A stretch of 64,000 nucleotides of DNA, taken from contig OX439050.1 in assembly GCA_949317995.1 (NCBI GenBank), positions 23,013,839 through 23,077,838 of the forward strand, read 5' to 3'. Below the pieces are notes generated by a model that ran no database searches, was not told the DNA's origin, and saw nothing but the letters and a program-made list of their open reading frames with translations. Position 1 is the first letter of the stretch. Each line of letters starts with the position of its first letter. Origin of the DNA: Acholoe squamosa. Its lineage: Eukaryota; Annelida; Polychaeta; Phyllodocida; Polynoidae. Shown here piece by piece: positions 35,901 to 44,690 of the stretch. Made by a program: the position numbers and the translations under genes.

Positions 35901-38900
35901 GCCATAGGGGCTGTATAATGCACAGCTAGACTCAACATCAACTCATACCCGCATGGTCATAATACGTCTGTGGAATAGGCTGAAAATTAAGTGAGAAAAA
36001 AAAAAGATGATATATTTTTTTTTCATATTTATGATGTAAGGGCCTATAATGATATAGACCCATATACCAGCTGATTTATTGGTCATACCATAATATCCAG
36101 TGTATAAGGCGCACCCTGAGTTCAGGAACAATCCACTAGGGGCGTCTTAAGTCATTCTGGTCATTTTAGTACTGTACTATAGCATTAAATCCTTACAGAG
36201 AAGAACCGTGACCTCAATAGGGTACAGCAGCAGCATAGAGTCCCCATGTATTACAAGGTGCACATTTTTTTGCTATGGGATTATAAGTGTAACGGCTTGT
36301 ATATTGGTACCTTGAACCTGGGGTTAAGTCAAGAGTGCATATTATTATGAGGTAGGTGACTCTGAGGTAGGATCCTCTCTTCTTTCAAACCAAAATGCGC
36401 TAGGCCCTGTATCCCCTTCTGGCTCAATCTCCTGTAGATAAAAGACCTTTGCCTAACCCTCGACATATTCCAGAGCTTTAACACCTCTATGGTAAAAGTA
36501 TACCGCTTTATGTGAATTCCTTTGCATAATTGTTGATTTTAGGGAAGTTGCTGAACCCAGCGGCGATAACGACGCGTGGCGGGAACCCCATCCCTGCAGT
36601 CATCATCTCATGGGTCTTAGTACAGGTAGGTGCAGTCTGAGGGAGTAACCCTTACAGGGCCGCCAATACATTAGGGCATCATGCCCATCTGTCTTCATTG
36701 ACGCGTCATACCGACCCTCTGCGAGTGTACCAGCCTGTAGTGTAGGGTTGGCATGAAGCATGATTGCAGCTCTGGTGAGTTACTTGCCAGGGCTGCTTTC
36801 ATGCATCATGCACCACCTATAGGTCTGATGCATTAAGGCATTAGCTGCCTTAAACAATTGATGCTTGGGGAAGATCTTACCAAGTTCATAATCACAAGTA
36901 AAGGACAACATGACGTCAAGTGATCTTAAGAGGGGGCTAAAGGAATGGTCGGTTTAACCTGCATAGCGCATTAATGCACCATGCTGACTACCTCATATGG
37001 AATTATGGCAAAGGGTTGGCATGATACACCAATGCAGCAAGGGAGTAGACTAGCCAGCCCTGCTTTGGAGTTTCATGATCAGTGTTGCTTTTATGTAACA
37101 CACCGCTCCTGGACGGTTTAACAGAAACTAACCCAAGTTTGAAATGGGATTTGTTGAATGTAGAGGGTTTTAAGAATTATTTGTTTGAAATTCTAATCAA
37201 AATTTGTATTCACCTGTATGTTTCTTTGTTGTCAGCTTGTGCTGCTTATCGGGTCGCTGAACGCCATCTCCCCGCTTGCCTCTGTGTTCTTCCTGCTGTC
37301 TTATGCTGCGACAAATCTTGCCAGTCTTGGTCTTGAACTGGCCTCTGCCCCCAACTTCAGGTAATTGTATTGTGTAGATGTTATCTGGAATAGGGTAATC
37401 TAGAATCATTGTTGAGATCAAGAAAATAAGGTTCACAAATTTCTATTTTCTATTGCCATGTTGACAACAGTTGTGCTTATCTTGGTAACTTAACAAGTAA
37501 ATGTGTCAAGAATATTAACTTGGAGACTACTTTAATTGTAAAATAAGTGAGGTTTTTATGGTTCCAGATTTATCAATTCACTTTTTATATGGTATGCATA
37601 GTCTCCTAGCAACATTTTTATAATTATAAACGGTCATTCTAACGATGCATACTATGCCTGGAGCTTAAATGTCTATATAAGTGATGTGAATGATCAGTTT
37701 ATCAATTATTCATTTGGCCTATCAAATTCTCTGATGTGACACAAAAATGCATCATTTCTTTCTTCCTCCACCAGGCCGACATTTAAGTACTTCAGTTGGC
37801 ACACGGCATTGCTGGGCTTTATAAGCTCCATCGCCATGGTGTTCCTAATTAATCCGATCTACGGCTCGGTGTCGGTCTCCATGTGTATGGTGCTGGTCAT
37901 CGTGCTGCACTTCCGCACCTTCCCCACCTCCTGGGGCTCCATCAGCCAGGCCCTTATCTTCCATCAGGTATGTAGGGCAACACAGCCCTTTTGTAGTACA
38001 AAGATTCTGTTTTTTCCTGCTTTTAAGGAAATTCCTGCCACATTCACATGGATTTTCTGTCATTGAATTATGTTATCTTAATGGTCCCTTTCTTGTATAA
38101 TCTGCAAAACTTAAAATAATCCCTGAATCTGAACAGTTGATTAAAGATTTTCCTCTCTATAGTAACAACCAAAGACTTTGAAAAGGAGATCACTGACCGA
38201 ATGAGATTTTGGATATCATTTGACTCAAAGATGCCTACCGGTAGTTGTATTACCTTGAGTGAAATATTGTACATTTTTATTTCAGGTCCGTAAATACCTA
38301 CTGATGCTGGACAGTCGTAAGGACCATGTCAAATTCTGGCGGCCTCAGATCCTGCTTATGGTGTCCAACCCTCGTGCCGCCATCCCACTGATGGACTTTG
38401 TAAATGACGTGAAAAAAGGCGGCCTCTATGTTCTGGGTCATGTCAGTGTCGGGACACTCGACCAATACCAAGAAGACCCTTCTATAACCGAGATGCCCCA
38501 TTGGATGAACCTAATCGACTACCTTAAGGTAAAGGCATTTGTCGAGGTGACTCTGGCTACCTCCATCAGGGAGGGCATGCACCATTTGGTCCGCCTATCA
38601 GGGCTCGGCGGGATGAAACCAAACACAATCTGCCTTGGCTTCTATGATGAGACTAAACCTGAGGATATCCTAGCTAAGAAGGCGGCTACTGGGCGGGCCA
38701 AACGCAGGATACGCTTTTATGGAAGTGAGGAGGCACCATCAGTGATCCATGAGAGTTTCCCTGATCTTCGACAGGCGGAGACTCAGAAGCATCTAAAGGA
38801 GGATGAGTATGTGATGATGGTGGTGGACTCATTAAAGATGAACAAGAACCTGTGTCTGTGCCGGCACTTCCACCTCTGGGACAAGGAAGCTGTCATCAAG

Positions 38901-39470
38901 AGCAAGAAGCAGCAGTACATCGATGTGTGGCCTGTCAACTTTTTCCGCCCGGAGACATCAAACACTTTTGACAATACATGTCTATTCATGCTGCAGCTGG
39001 CATGTATCCTTAACATGGTCCCAGGATGGAAGAACCACACCACGCTCCGCGTCTTCCTCTGTGTCAATGCACAGAGCGACGACACTTTGCGCAAGGAACG
39101 CAGACTGGATCAGTTATTACGCCAGCTCCGCATCATGGGTCAAATCAAAATTGTCACCTGGGAGAATGTCATCCACTTGCGTGGCAGCGAGGTGATGTCG
39201 GAAGCTGAAGCAGATGCAGCTGCAACGCAGACCTCGCCGTTAGATTCTGTATTCCCGATTGATGTACCGGAGGCGTATGTCCAGGGTATTAACCAGTTGG
39301 TGAAGGTTCAGTGCAGTAACACAGCTATTACCTTCATGTACCTTCCCAAGCCACCCATAGCACATCAGTACCACTCACTATACCTACAGCAGCTTAGGCT
39401 ACTGAGTGAGGACCTACCGCCTACTGTCTTTGTTAACGGTATTCACCCGGTCACCTCAACCACCCTCTAA
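10956..39470 (+). CDS. SLC12A9: SLC12A9-like cation-chloride cotransporter family member (12 exons, 970 aa)
   Basis: Orthologue of SLC12A9 (CCC6, CIP1), a 12-TM APC-superfamily member. In mammals it was first described as a modulator of NKCC1 and has more recently been linked to lysosomal ammonium/chloride handling. CDS is the join of 10956-11322, 25978-26112, 26546-26680, 28319-28455, 32071-32245, 32694-32801, 33855-33966, 34764-34921, 36543-36625, 37236-37360, 37775-37967 and 38286-39470: 2913 nt, phases consistent throughout. Family marks seen: [11 protein letters not shown] (about residues 157-167), GANMSGELKDP (348-358), [40 protein letters not shown] at the start of the cytosolic C-terminus, [10 protein letters not shown], and a C-terminus close to the vertebrate one ([10 protein letters not shown]). 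Three N-glycosylation sequons (N292, N295, N302) lie in a loop in exon 5. Human SLC12A9 is 914 aa; the excess is a longer N-terminus. The family call is near certain; individual splice sites are inferred from phase and homology. Confidence 0.96.
11354..11812. mobile_element. TIR element with TTAGGGAGTGGT ends, copy A
   Basis: TTAGGGAGTGGTAATTATTT at 11354 and ATAATGACCACTCCCTTA near 11794-11811 form inverted ends, followed inward by ATCAACAGGGGGG. Element X (about 11508-11655) is nested inside. Further copies are at 12097 and ending at 63506. Confidence 0.7.
11508..11655 (+). repeat. Dispersed element X, copy 2
   Basis: Shares CACATGGCTATTGTATTA, GGCATCCCTGGCAT and CTGAAGGTGTTAGTCATAG with 6125-6260. 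It sits inside the 11354-11812 element. Confidence 0.65.
12097..12236 (+). mobile_element. TTAGGGAGTGGT element, truncated copy B
   Basis: Left end TTAGGGAGTGGTCATTATTT, then the same internal CCCCTC...GGGGGCTAAAAAAATTT blocks as copy A. The right end is missing. Confidence 0.6.
12778..13073. mobile_element. MITE with TTGTGTTCAGGTA ends
   Basis: TTGTGTTCAGGTA at 12778 and TACCTGAACACAA at 13061 are a perfect 13-bp TIR. CCGACCTACCCTAAT and GACCTACCTACCCTAATCA both occur inside as direct copies. Confidence 0.65.
13240..13395 (-). repeat. Dispersed element X, copy 3 (inverted)
   Basis: Reverse complement of the 11508-11655 copy, from GCCTATAGCTCACATAGCC to GCCATGTGCCGTATA. The match is close to full length. 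Confidence 0.65.
13484..14130. repeat. Minisatellite (CTAGATTCTATCGCCCG) with internal orientation switch
   Basis: About ten 17-bp units run forward from 13484. The palindrome CTAGATCTAG at 13652-13661 marks a switch, after which the reverse-complement units (GGGCGATAGAATCT) follow. Then come looser ~55-bp units containing AATCTAGCGGGCATA up to about 14130. Confidence 0.8.
14811..14903. repeat. (TA)n microsatellite
   Basis: An uninterrupted AT dinucleotide run of about 93 bp. Confidence 0.98.
15889..16189. mobile_element. MITE with TACCGTAATCTCCCGCGTAT termini (301 bp)
   Basis: The first 27 bases are perfectly inverted at the right end (...GCGGGAGATTACGGTA). TATAAGACGC is repeated subterminally. 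The interior contains TTCTCCTTGGATCCACAAG, shared with the copies in intron 4. The ends resemble pogo/Tigger-type MITEs; the class is inferred. Confidence 0.75.
19998..20070. repeat. Dispersed hairpin repeat (GCATGAATGCAGCC family)
   Basis: GCATAAATGCATGAATGTAG, then TTACTCACCAGGGCTGCATT and ATGCATCATG, form a near-palindrome. Related copies lie at 15474-15560, 27631-27706, 36751-36810 and elsewhere. Confidence 0.65.
20743..21056. mobile_element. MITE with perfect 36-bp TIRs
   Basis: AGGCCACACCAAAAAAATAA at 20743, continuing through GTTGGTCTACGGATTT, is exactly inverted at 21021-21056. TTA lies on both flanks. The interior carries partial extra copies (TCTACGGATTTCGCTCGCTT) between A/T runs. 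Confidence 0.8.
25079..25977 (+). repeat. 115-bp tandem array of the exon 2 splice-acceptor module
   Basis: Eight acceptors TTTGTGTTTCAG|GT end at 25172, 25287, 25402, 25517, 25632, 25747, 25862 and 25977, exactly 115 bp apart. A degenerate, internally deleted copy has its AG at 25088. Each unit carries TACTGAC (branch-point-like), a T/G-rich tract, AG, and 76 bases matching the start of exon 2, then GATAACCATG before the next module. Only the last unit continues into the true exon. Confidence 0.95.
25978..26112 (+). CDS. SLC12A9: SLC12A9 exon 2 (end of TM1 region to TM2-3 loop)
   Basis: Encodes [15 protein letters not shown] and on through the [11 protein letters not shown] motif. It uses the last of nine tandem acceptors. 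It must end at 26112 (T of a split Phe codon) to join exon 3 as AYFMISR, which matches the family. The donor at 26113 is GTACCC, weak beside the other introns. Reading through it reaches a TAG at about 26141. Confidence 0.9.
26113..26545 (+). other. SLC12A9 intron 2
   Basis: GTACCC donor, GTTAG acceptor. Contains a degenerate hairpin-family copy at about 26205-26285. Confidence 0.8.
26546..26680 (+). CDS. SLC12A9: SLC12A9 exon 3
   Basis: Starts after GTTAG (AG at 26544-26545) and continues [15 protein letters not shown], the conserved TM3 entry of the family. The donor G|GTAAGT at 26681 is strong. An alternative AG at 26538-26539 would not restore the AYFMISR junction. Confidence 0.92.
26681..28318 (+). 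other. SLC12A9 intron 3
   Basis: No ORF recognised. A copy of the GCATGAATGCAGCC hairpin repeat lies at 27631-27706. Confidence 0.8.
28319..28455 (+). CDS. SLC12A9: SLC12A9 exon 4
   Basis: Acceptor TCTTACAG, donor GTG|GTAAGT. Encodes a short loop ([14 protein letters not shown]) and a hydrophobic helix ending in [14 protein letters not shown], matching the human helix that contains LYARASFLTFLLV. Enters at phase 1 and leaves at phase 0. Confidence 0.93.
29721..29994. mobile_element. CCGTAATC-type MITE in intron 4, copy 1
   Basis: Begins TACCGTAATCCCCTACGCAT and ends ATGTGGGAGATTACG. On the other strand the interior shares GGATCC and GGTCTTG-type blocks with the 15889 element. Confidence 0.6.
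30587..30889. mobile_element. CCGTAATC-type MITE in intron 4, copy 2
   Basis: Begins TACCGTAATCTCCCGTGTAC, contains TTAGTTCTCCCTGGATCCAC as in the 15889 copy, and ends GCGGAAGATTACGG. Confidence 0.65.
30899..31106. mobile_element. CCGTAATC-type MITE in intron 4, copy 3
   Basis: Begins TACCATAATCTCCTGCGTAG and ends TACGCGGGAGATTACGGTA. It lies immediately after copy 2. Confidence 0.65.
31466..31938. repeat. Inverted repeat pair in intron 4
   Basis: 31466-31533 (GCGTGAAGAAACTGGATC...) and the reverse complement of 31870-31938 (GCGTGAAGAAACTAGATC...) match over about 68 bp at roughly 80-85%, separated by about 336 bp. Possibly the arms of a foldback element. Confidence 0.6.
32071..32245 (+). 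CDS. SLC12A9: SLC12A9 exon 5 (helix plus glycosylated loop)
   Basis: Acceptor CACTTACAG, donor GTT|GTGAGT. A hydrophobic helix is followed by a loop carrying sequons NDT, NFT and NYT (N292, N295, N302), then [12 protein letters not shown], equivalent to human GFNSSTLKDNLG. Ends at phase 1. Confidence 0.93.
32246..32693 (+). other. SLC12A9 intron 5
   Basis: Nothing recognisable inside. Confidence 0.8.
32694..32801 (+). CDS. SLC12A9: SLC12A9 exon 6 (GANMSG motif)
   Basis: Acceptor TATCTTACAG, donor G|GTAAGG. Encodes [20 protein letters not shown] and on to [10 protein letters not shown], the best-conserved core motif of SLC12 proteins. Phase 1 on both sides. Confidence 0.95.
32802..33854 (+). 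other. SLC12A9 intron 6 with a partial tandem duplication
   Basis: TTCCCTAGCCCACTTAAAAG with GTGTGGTGCACATATGCGCG (about 32892-32985) recurs in diverged form at about 33067-33145. Confidence 0.7.
33855..33966 (+). CDS. SLC12A9: SLC12A9 exon 7
   Basis: Acceptor TACATAG, donor AAG|GTAATA. Encodes [17 protein letters not shown] and a hydrophobic helix ending LVTAATTTR. It completes the GANMSGELKDP signature split across intron 6. Confidence 0.94.
33967..34763 (+). other. SLC12A9 intron 7
   Basis: A CCATGTCCTG/ACTGAAGAGACCTGGTCC low-complexity stretch (34120-34270) and a poly(A) tract (34409-34432). No gene. Confidence 0.8.
34764..34921 (+). CDS. SLC12A9: SLC12A9 exon 8
   Basis: Acceptor TTTCCACAG, donor T|GTAAGT. 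Encodes [10 protein letters not shown], then a helix with [20 protein letters not shown] and [16 protein letters not shown], which aligns with human [20 protein letters not shown]. Leaves at phase 1. Confidence 0.95.
34922..36542 (+). other. SLC12A9 intron 8
   Basis: No ORF recognised. A fragment of the TAAGGCGCACC MITE family is at about 36086-36120. Confidence 0.8.
36543..36625 (+). CDS. SLC12A9: SLC12A9 exon 9
   Basis: Acceptor TTGATTTTAG, donor CAG|GTAGGT. Encodes [19 protein letters not shown] and the start of the next helix (IISWVLVQ). RGGNP matches the human sequence. Confidence 0.94.
36626..37235 (+). other. SLC12A9 intron 9
   Basis: Contains a good copy of the hairpin family at 36751-36810 (CTGGTGAGTTACTTGCCAG at its centre) and a diverged one near 37010-37080. 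Confidence 0.8.
37236..37360 (+). CDS. SLC12A9: SLC12A9 exon 10
   Basis: Acceptor TTTGTTGTCAG, donor CAG|GTAATT. Encodes [20 protein letters not shown], then a helix ending [15 protein letters not shown]. Human SLC12A9 has LSLEWASAPNFR here. Confidence 0.95.
37361..37774 (+). other. SLC12A9 intron 10
   Basis: Nothing recognisable inside. Confidence 0.8.
37775..37967 (+). CDS. SLC12A9: SLC12A9 exon 11 (last two TM helices)
   Basis: Acceptor CTCCACCAG, donor CAG|GTATGT. Encodes [15 protein letters not shown], two hydrophobic helices and the conserved exit [13 protein letters not shown]. Phase 0 donor. Confidence 0.95.
37968..38285 (+). other. SLC12A9 intron 11
   Basis: Nothing recognisable inside. 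Confidence 0.8.
38286..39470 (+). CDS. SLC12A9: SLC12A9 exon 12 (cytosolic C-terminal domain, stop)
   Basis: One long 3' exon encoding residues 577-970, the entire soluble domain, from [18 protein letters not shown] to the TAA at 39468. Conserved blocks: [66 protein letters not shown] and LRVFLCV. Acceptor TATTTCAG. No frameshift or stop interrupts it, and the G+C content is visibly above its surroundings. Confidence 0.97.
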   Translation, partial: VRKYLLMLDSRKDHVKFWRPQILLMVSNPRAAIPLMDFVNDVKKGGLYVLGHVSVGTLDQYQEDPSITEMPHWMNLIDYLKVKAFVEVTLATSIREGMHHLVRLSGLGGMKPNTICLGFYDETKPEDILAKKAATGRAKRRIRFYGSEEAPSVIHESFPDLRQAETQKHLKEDEYVMMVVDSLKMNKNLCLCRHFHLWDKEAVIKSKKQQYIDVWPVNFFRPETSNTFDNTCLFMLQLACILNMVPGWKNHTTLRVFLCVNAQSDDTLRKERRLDQLLRQLRIMGQIKIVTWENVIHLRGSEVMSEAEADAAATQTSPLDSVFPIDVPEAYVQGINQLVKVQCSNTAITFMYLPKPPIAHQYHSLYLQQLRLLSEDLPPTVFVNGIHPVTSTTL

Positions 39471-42400
39471 TACTGTTATTGCCTCAGGTTAGGCACTGCT
39501 GGCTAGCAGTAGTCTTAACATTTATACCACAGTTTACCATAGACTTAGTTTTACATAGATATACATAGGAATTTCAAGTGGTTGGGTTTAAGTTTTAATG
39601 CTGCAAACTAGAATATTGGGGAGATTATCTTATATGTACTATGTGGTCAGAGTGTGACTTTTATCTTAGAAAATCTATTAGGTATAGAATTCCTCAGTCA
39701 GATTTAAGCTGTCAAATAAGGTAGGCAGAGGGGCTAAAATTATTTAAGAAAAGTCATAAATGCATAATAAACTGAGAACTAAATTATTAAAGTCTGTCCC
39801 ATATACGATAGAAACTCATTGAAGCAGACTTAAAGCTACAAGCCTATTAGTCAATTTGGGATGAAATTATTTTTTTAGAGATGCAGGCCTTGGCTTTCTC
39901 CTAGAGCAATAGTGCTCCCAGAGCAATAAACCAAATGCATGGAAAGTAGCCAGTCACCATCATTCCCACAGGCAAGTATCCAACTAAAGCACCAATGTGA
40001 TATGTCTTATAGGTAGGGGTTGCATATCGTCTTATCTGCACATGTTAATGTATTGTCGACTAGTCTAGATGGCTCACTTGAACAGAAGGGGTGTTCGACA
40101 TATGTAACCACAGTTGACTCGCCTTTGTGCTTTAAGTCGCATTAAATGGTCACTGGTTATATTAGTTTAACGCACCAGTAAAGGATATATGGAAAGCCCA
40201 TGGGAACAATGTAACCATTATCAAGAAAATAGAATAGGGAATATGGATGATGTATATATACTCAATTTATTTATATAACAAACTATATGAAATTATATCA
40301 CCAGTGGGTCGAAACATTAGCAAAATCATGGATATATTGCAGCATAATGTGCAGGAAAAAGATATGTCAACTGTGAGTATTTCATGGGAAATATATTCTA
40401 AGGTTGAGATATGTCTTGAGATATTTTCATCATTTAACTTGCAGGAATTCTACCACTTAAAACTCACTCAAGGGCAGCAGTGTGGCACATGGGATGTTGA
40501 TATATAATGTGTTCTGTTAAATGTATACTTTAATGAGTGGAGTCTAAAATAGTATGTAATTGATAAATATACAATTCTTATGATAACTTGGTGTGCTTTG
40601 TTGTATATTGCTTTTGAATATAAACTTTAAGCGTTTTTATGTGTCTTTAAAATCAAGTTAGAAATTGAAATTAGGACATTGGCATTAGGAGTTTTGCAGA
40701 TGTGTTTTTAAATTAAATGGTGCAAGAAAATGCATTCTTCTATATTTATGTGTTTATGCATTTTAAAAAGAAAATGATATTGCATAAGGCTTTCAAGTGG
40801 AATAAAATCAAATCTCTATCAAATAAGAAATACCGTAAATAGTACAGCAAGTTACATTCAATGTTTTACAGAGTACAGAAAATTCAAGGTAAACTACCTG
40901 GTTTACTTCTATAGTATGCTAAGCATTCATCGCTCATCATGTGCCATACACAAAAATAGATGTTCATGTATGTATACACTGTAATACATTACGCGAATTG
41001 TCAGTGCAAAGCACACCCGTTTGTCTAATATGGGCCAATTCTAGCTCACCAACCTCTGGTAATGTCAATAGATGCTCAAACTCATCCACTCTGATCCTCA
41101 GTCAGCTTGCATTATATTTCAGATATGTGATTCTATGTGCACCTCTAAATTGTTCTTTAACCTAATTTTTTCCCTTTTGCTATACCCCAGCTTGTTCTAT
41201 CTGGAGCTTACTTTCTAGACAGCTTATTTGGACAATTCTACCACATAACTAGATTTTAACTCATGTAGAGCAGACTTAGACATTAGTTATGAGATAATCA
41301 TGTTAAGCTATCCTGGTGATGTGAAGGGTTTATGTGCATCCTCTAACTCCATAGTAAAGGATACTACCTCCGCGACTATTTCGCTATGCATGAAAAATGT
41401 TCAAATAGAAGATTTGTGTATCTTACGCCAACTAAGATAAGTCGATAGGTTAAAGAGTGTCTGACTGTAAAGAAGAAATCTATATCTGTTTCAGACTTAT
41501 CCAAATCAAATCAGCATTTACTATTACTATATGAGCAGCTACACCATGTACCTGTATGGTGTGGTGCCACCTAGTGTTGTATGGTGGTAATTCCGGGCTG
41601 GTACAGTATGTTATACACTTTAGACCCTCCACACTGATGCACAAGTTGAATGTGAGTGGAGAGTTAACATAGCGTAGGTGAGGTAGTATCCTAAGGCGGA
41701 GGCTGGAGGAGTTTGGACAAGTTGACTCCGGTGTGGTATGATTACAGATGGTCAATTCTGTGCTGAATTAATGTTAAGGTAGATATTTGCTCACACATAT
41801 CTCAGAGAATCCCTTGCCCCAATTGCTTAGTGAGGTAATAGCGTCCCTAGAAATAATAGAGAGTCACGAGGTTATAGTATAATAGTGTTAACAGTTTGGA
41901 ATTAATTCAAACAGACTTTACTGTAAGAACTTGTGCATAGGGCATGGTATATACCAGTGAGCCTTACAGGGTTGGACTTTGATAACTTGAAATGTTATAC
42001 AAGTGATATTATCAAGTAATAAGGGAAGTGGAATTGCCACATTCCATTGCTATGATGACTGTGAAATATGAAGAAATTCCAAAGACAAATGTTTTAATTC
42101 GGTATGTATGGTAAATTTCGCTATGATGATATAGCCAAAGATTTTATTGTTCTACTGCACCATAAGTAAAAATATAAATACTTACATAGATATGGAGAGA
42201 TATATATTAGCAGAAAAATAAACCATGGTGTGGAAAGGTGAATAACTAACTTCAGTAACCATTGTATTTGCTAGGTTGTTAAAATTAATCAAGTAAATCA
42301 GACCCCATGATACTCTCTGTAATTATAATTTATTATTTTTATGGATTTGTGAAAATGTAATATGTAGTACATTAAATCTTTTGAACAAATTTTCATCAGG

Positions 42401-43090
42401 GCTGAGTCCAATCATACAAACTAAATAGTGTTGTATTCACAACTGCTTCAACAAAGGTGCATTGTAGAGATTTATATATCAGCAATAGTGATGTTTGGTA
42501 GCTATTTTTGTCTTAATACAAAGATGTTTGATGGTATTATATAGTATCACATTATTGTATCATTAATTATTATTATTAGAAATCTATGCTTTAGAATACA
42601 ATGGTTTTACCTATGTCCTGTTTTTATGTAAAATGTATTGTTGGGGTTATTAGGCTACACCTGAAAAAGGCTGGTCGAAAGGTGTCCTCTTAAAAATAAG
42701 TTTCATACATGGATGTTCTAGATTCATGGATGATGGTATGATTTGTCAAAGTAGTTTAGATTGCATGGGGTTGGGGGAGGTGGTCAAAGGAGTGGATGAA
42801 AAAGTATTTGGTACTAGTATTTGCATTTCTTGAAAATTCCTAAAAACTGCAAAGGAGAAGTTGTGGAAAATGTCCAGTGTGTTAATCATCGACAACACCT
42901 CTCTTATGCTTAATCCTATGAAAAACAAAATGAAAACAAATTGTACAAGAAATGAAAGACCAGCTTTTTGTCTAGTGTGGCCTTACTGAGTGTCTTGTAT
43001 GTGGGGCTGTGCAATACATTGTAACAACACAGATTTATGTCTGATGTAAAACAGTGATGCAATAAAGTGGTTTACTCAAAGACACCATTC
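39471..43090 (+). other. Probable 3'UTR of SLC12A9
   Basis: AT-rich unique sequence with no convincing ORF and no recognised transposon. AATAAA occurs at 39766, 39925, 40801 and 43061. The last one sits in a typical context shortly before the first downstream MITE, so a UTR of about 3.6 kb is plausible. Short isoforms could use the earlier signals. Confidence 0.45.
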
Positions 43091-43151
43091 TATGTGTTAG
43101 AAAGTTGTTTTATCAATTTATATGAATTTCTGACAGAAAATGTCACTTTAA

Positions 43152-43467
43152 CAGGGTTCCCATTGATCAGTTAAAAGTGAGTTAAACCTATTTTTTTAAA
43201 GGTCAGTTACAAAGATATTTTGGGAAAAGGTCAGTTAAAATGATATTTTAAATAATTTAGGGGGGGGGGTGATTTTCACACCAATTTGCAAAATTTCTTT
43301 AATATCTTCTCTCGAGAGTGGATGGATTTTTTTTTTTAGCTTTGTATATTATCCAATGTTTGGTGAGTTAAAAGTTGATTAATGTGAGTTAAAAGTCACA
43401 CTTTGCTCCCGTAAATTTTTGTCAGGTAGATCATTTTGTTTCTGACCCATAAATAGTGGGAACCCTG
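43152..43467. mobile_element. MITE with CAGGGTTCCCA termini
   Basis: CAGGGTTCCCATTGATCAG at the left and AATAGTGGGAACCCTG at the right are inverted ends. CTTTAA flanks both sides (43146-43151, 43468-43473). A G-run and repeated AGTTAAAAGT lie inside. Confidence 0.7.
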
Positions 43468-43979
43468 CTTTAAGGTTACCATTTTATGTGACATCCCTGT
43501 AATGTCAGTTGTAACATTGGCAGTGCTGTTTATCTGTACTCTTTTATAGAACTCAGTTACAACCAATACCGATGTTGGAAGCTTTTATCTGTTGTAACTG
43601 GAGGGGTAAGGGACATCCATGACTACTCTACCTATTTCTCACTAGAGGGCTCTACAGTGGAAGGTACCCTAGCATTTATAATTCAGGTATTTGCCACAGG
43701 GATGCGCAGCGGAGATGTTGAGGTGCTCACGTCTCTTTTGCCTGGCTTTATCAAGTGAGATTAGAAGGGAGCTAGGTCCATGCTAATAGTAAATGATGAT
43801 TAATTTGTGTAAATAGGCTAGATACCTACTATTGTTGACTACTGGAGAAAGGGTCATTCAGTTCCCATATATGAAATCTCACTTATGCTTTATAGGAAAA
43901 TATGTTGTTAAACATAACATCAATGCTGGTCCATAATCCATCTTGACATGATGACACTGACTGGTTGCCAACTATTCAT

Positions 43980-44222
43980 GACCATGCCTAAAGGGTCTTT
44001 ATGGCCATACCTAAAGGGTCTTCATGGCCATACCTAAAGGGTCTTCATGGCCATACCTAAAAGGTCTTTATGCCATACCTAAAGGGTCTTTATGGCCATA
44101 CCTAAAGGGTCTTTATGCCATACCTAAAGGGTCTTCATGGCCATACCTAAAGGGTCTTCATGGCCATACCTAAAGGGTCTTCATGGCCATACCTAAAGGG
44201 TCTTTATGGCCATACTCCAAGG
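43980..44222 (+). repeat. 23-bp minisatellite (CCATACCTAAAGGGTCTTCATGG)
   Basis: About ten units at 23-bp steps (44005, 44028, 44051...), with single-base deletions in some units. Confidence 0.95.
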
Positions 44223-44282
44223 GCCATGTCCTTTTATTGGGTGTTATGATGCAGCATTGGGTATTGGTGAATCTACCCACCG

Positions 44283-44690
44283 GCACTGCATTGATATGAA
44301 TGCACCCTGAGCGACTATATCACCAGCACTGCATTGGTATGAATGCACCCTGAGCGACTATATCACCAGGGCTGCATTGGTATGAATGCACCCTGAGCGA
44401 CTATATCACCAGCACTGCATTGGTATGAATGCACCCTGAGCGACTATATCACCAGGGGTGCATTGGTATGAATGCACCCTGAGCGACTATATCACCAGGG
44501 GTGCATTGGTATGAATACACCCTGAGCGACTATATCACCAGCACTGCATTGGTATGAATGCACCCTGAGCGACTATATCACCAGCACTGCATTGGTATGA
44601 ATGCACCCTGAGTGACTATATCACCAGCACTGCATTGGTATGAATGCACCCTGAGTGACTATATCACCAGGGCTGCATTCATGCACATGG
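44283..44690 (+). repeat. 43-bp minisatellite derived from the dispersed hairpin repeat
   Basis: Nine full units begin at 44283, 44326, 44369, 44412, 44455, 44498, 44541, 44584 and 44627, plus a partial one. Each reads GCACTGCATTGGTATGAATG, then CACCCTGAGCGACTATATCACCA. The last unit ends GGGCTGCATTCATGCAC, the right arm of the hairpin family. Confidence 0.95.

Noticed and set aside
38298-39208. ORFs on the opposite strand or in other frames across exon 12
   Set aside because: Shadows of the SLC12A9 C-terminal coding exon.
40247-41755. ORFs of 74-91 codons downstream of the stop codon
   Set aside because: No family features, no codon bias; they lie in the probable 3'UTR.
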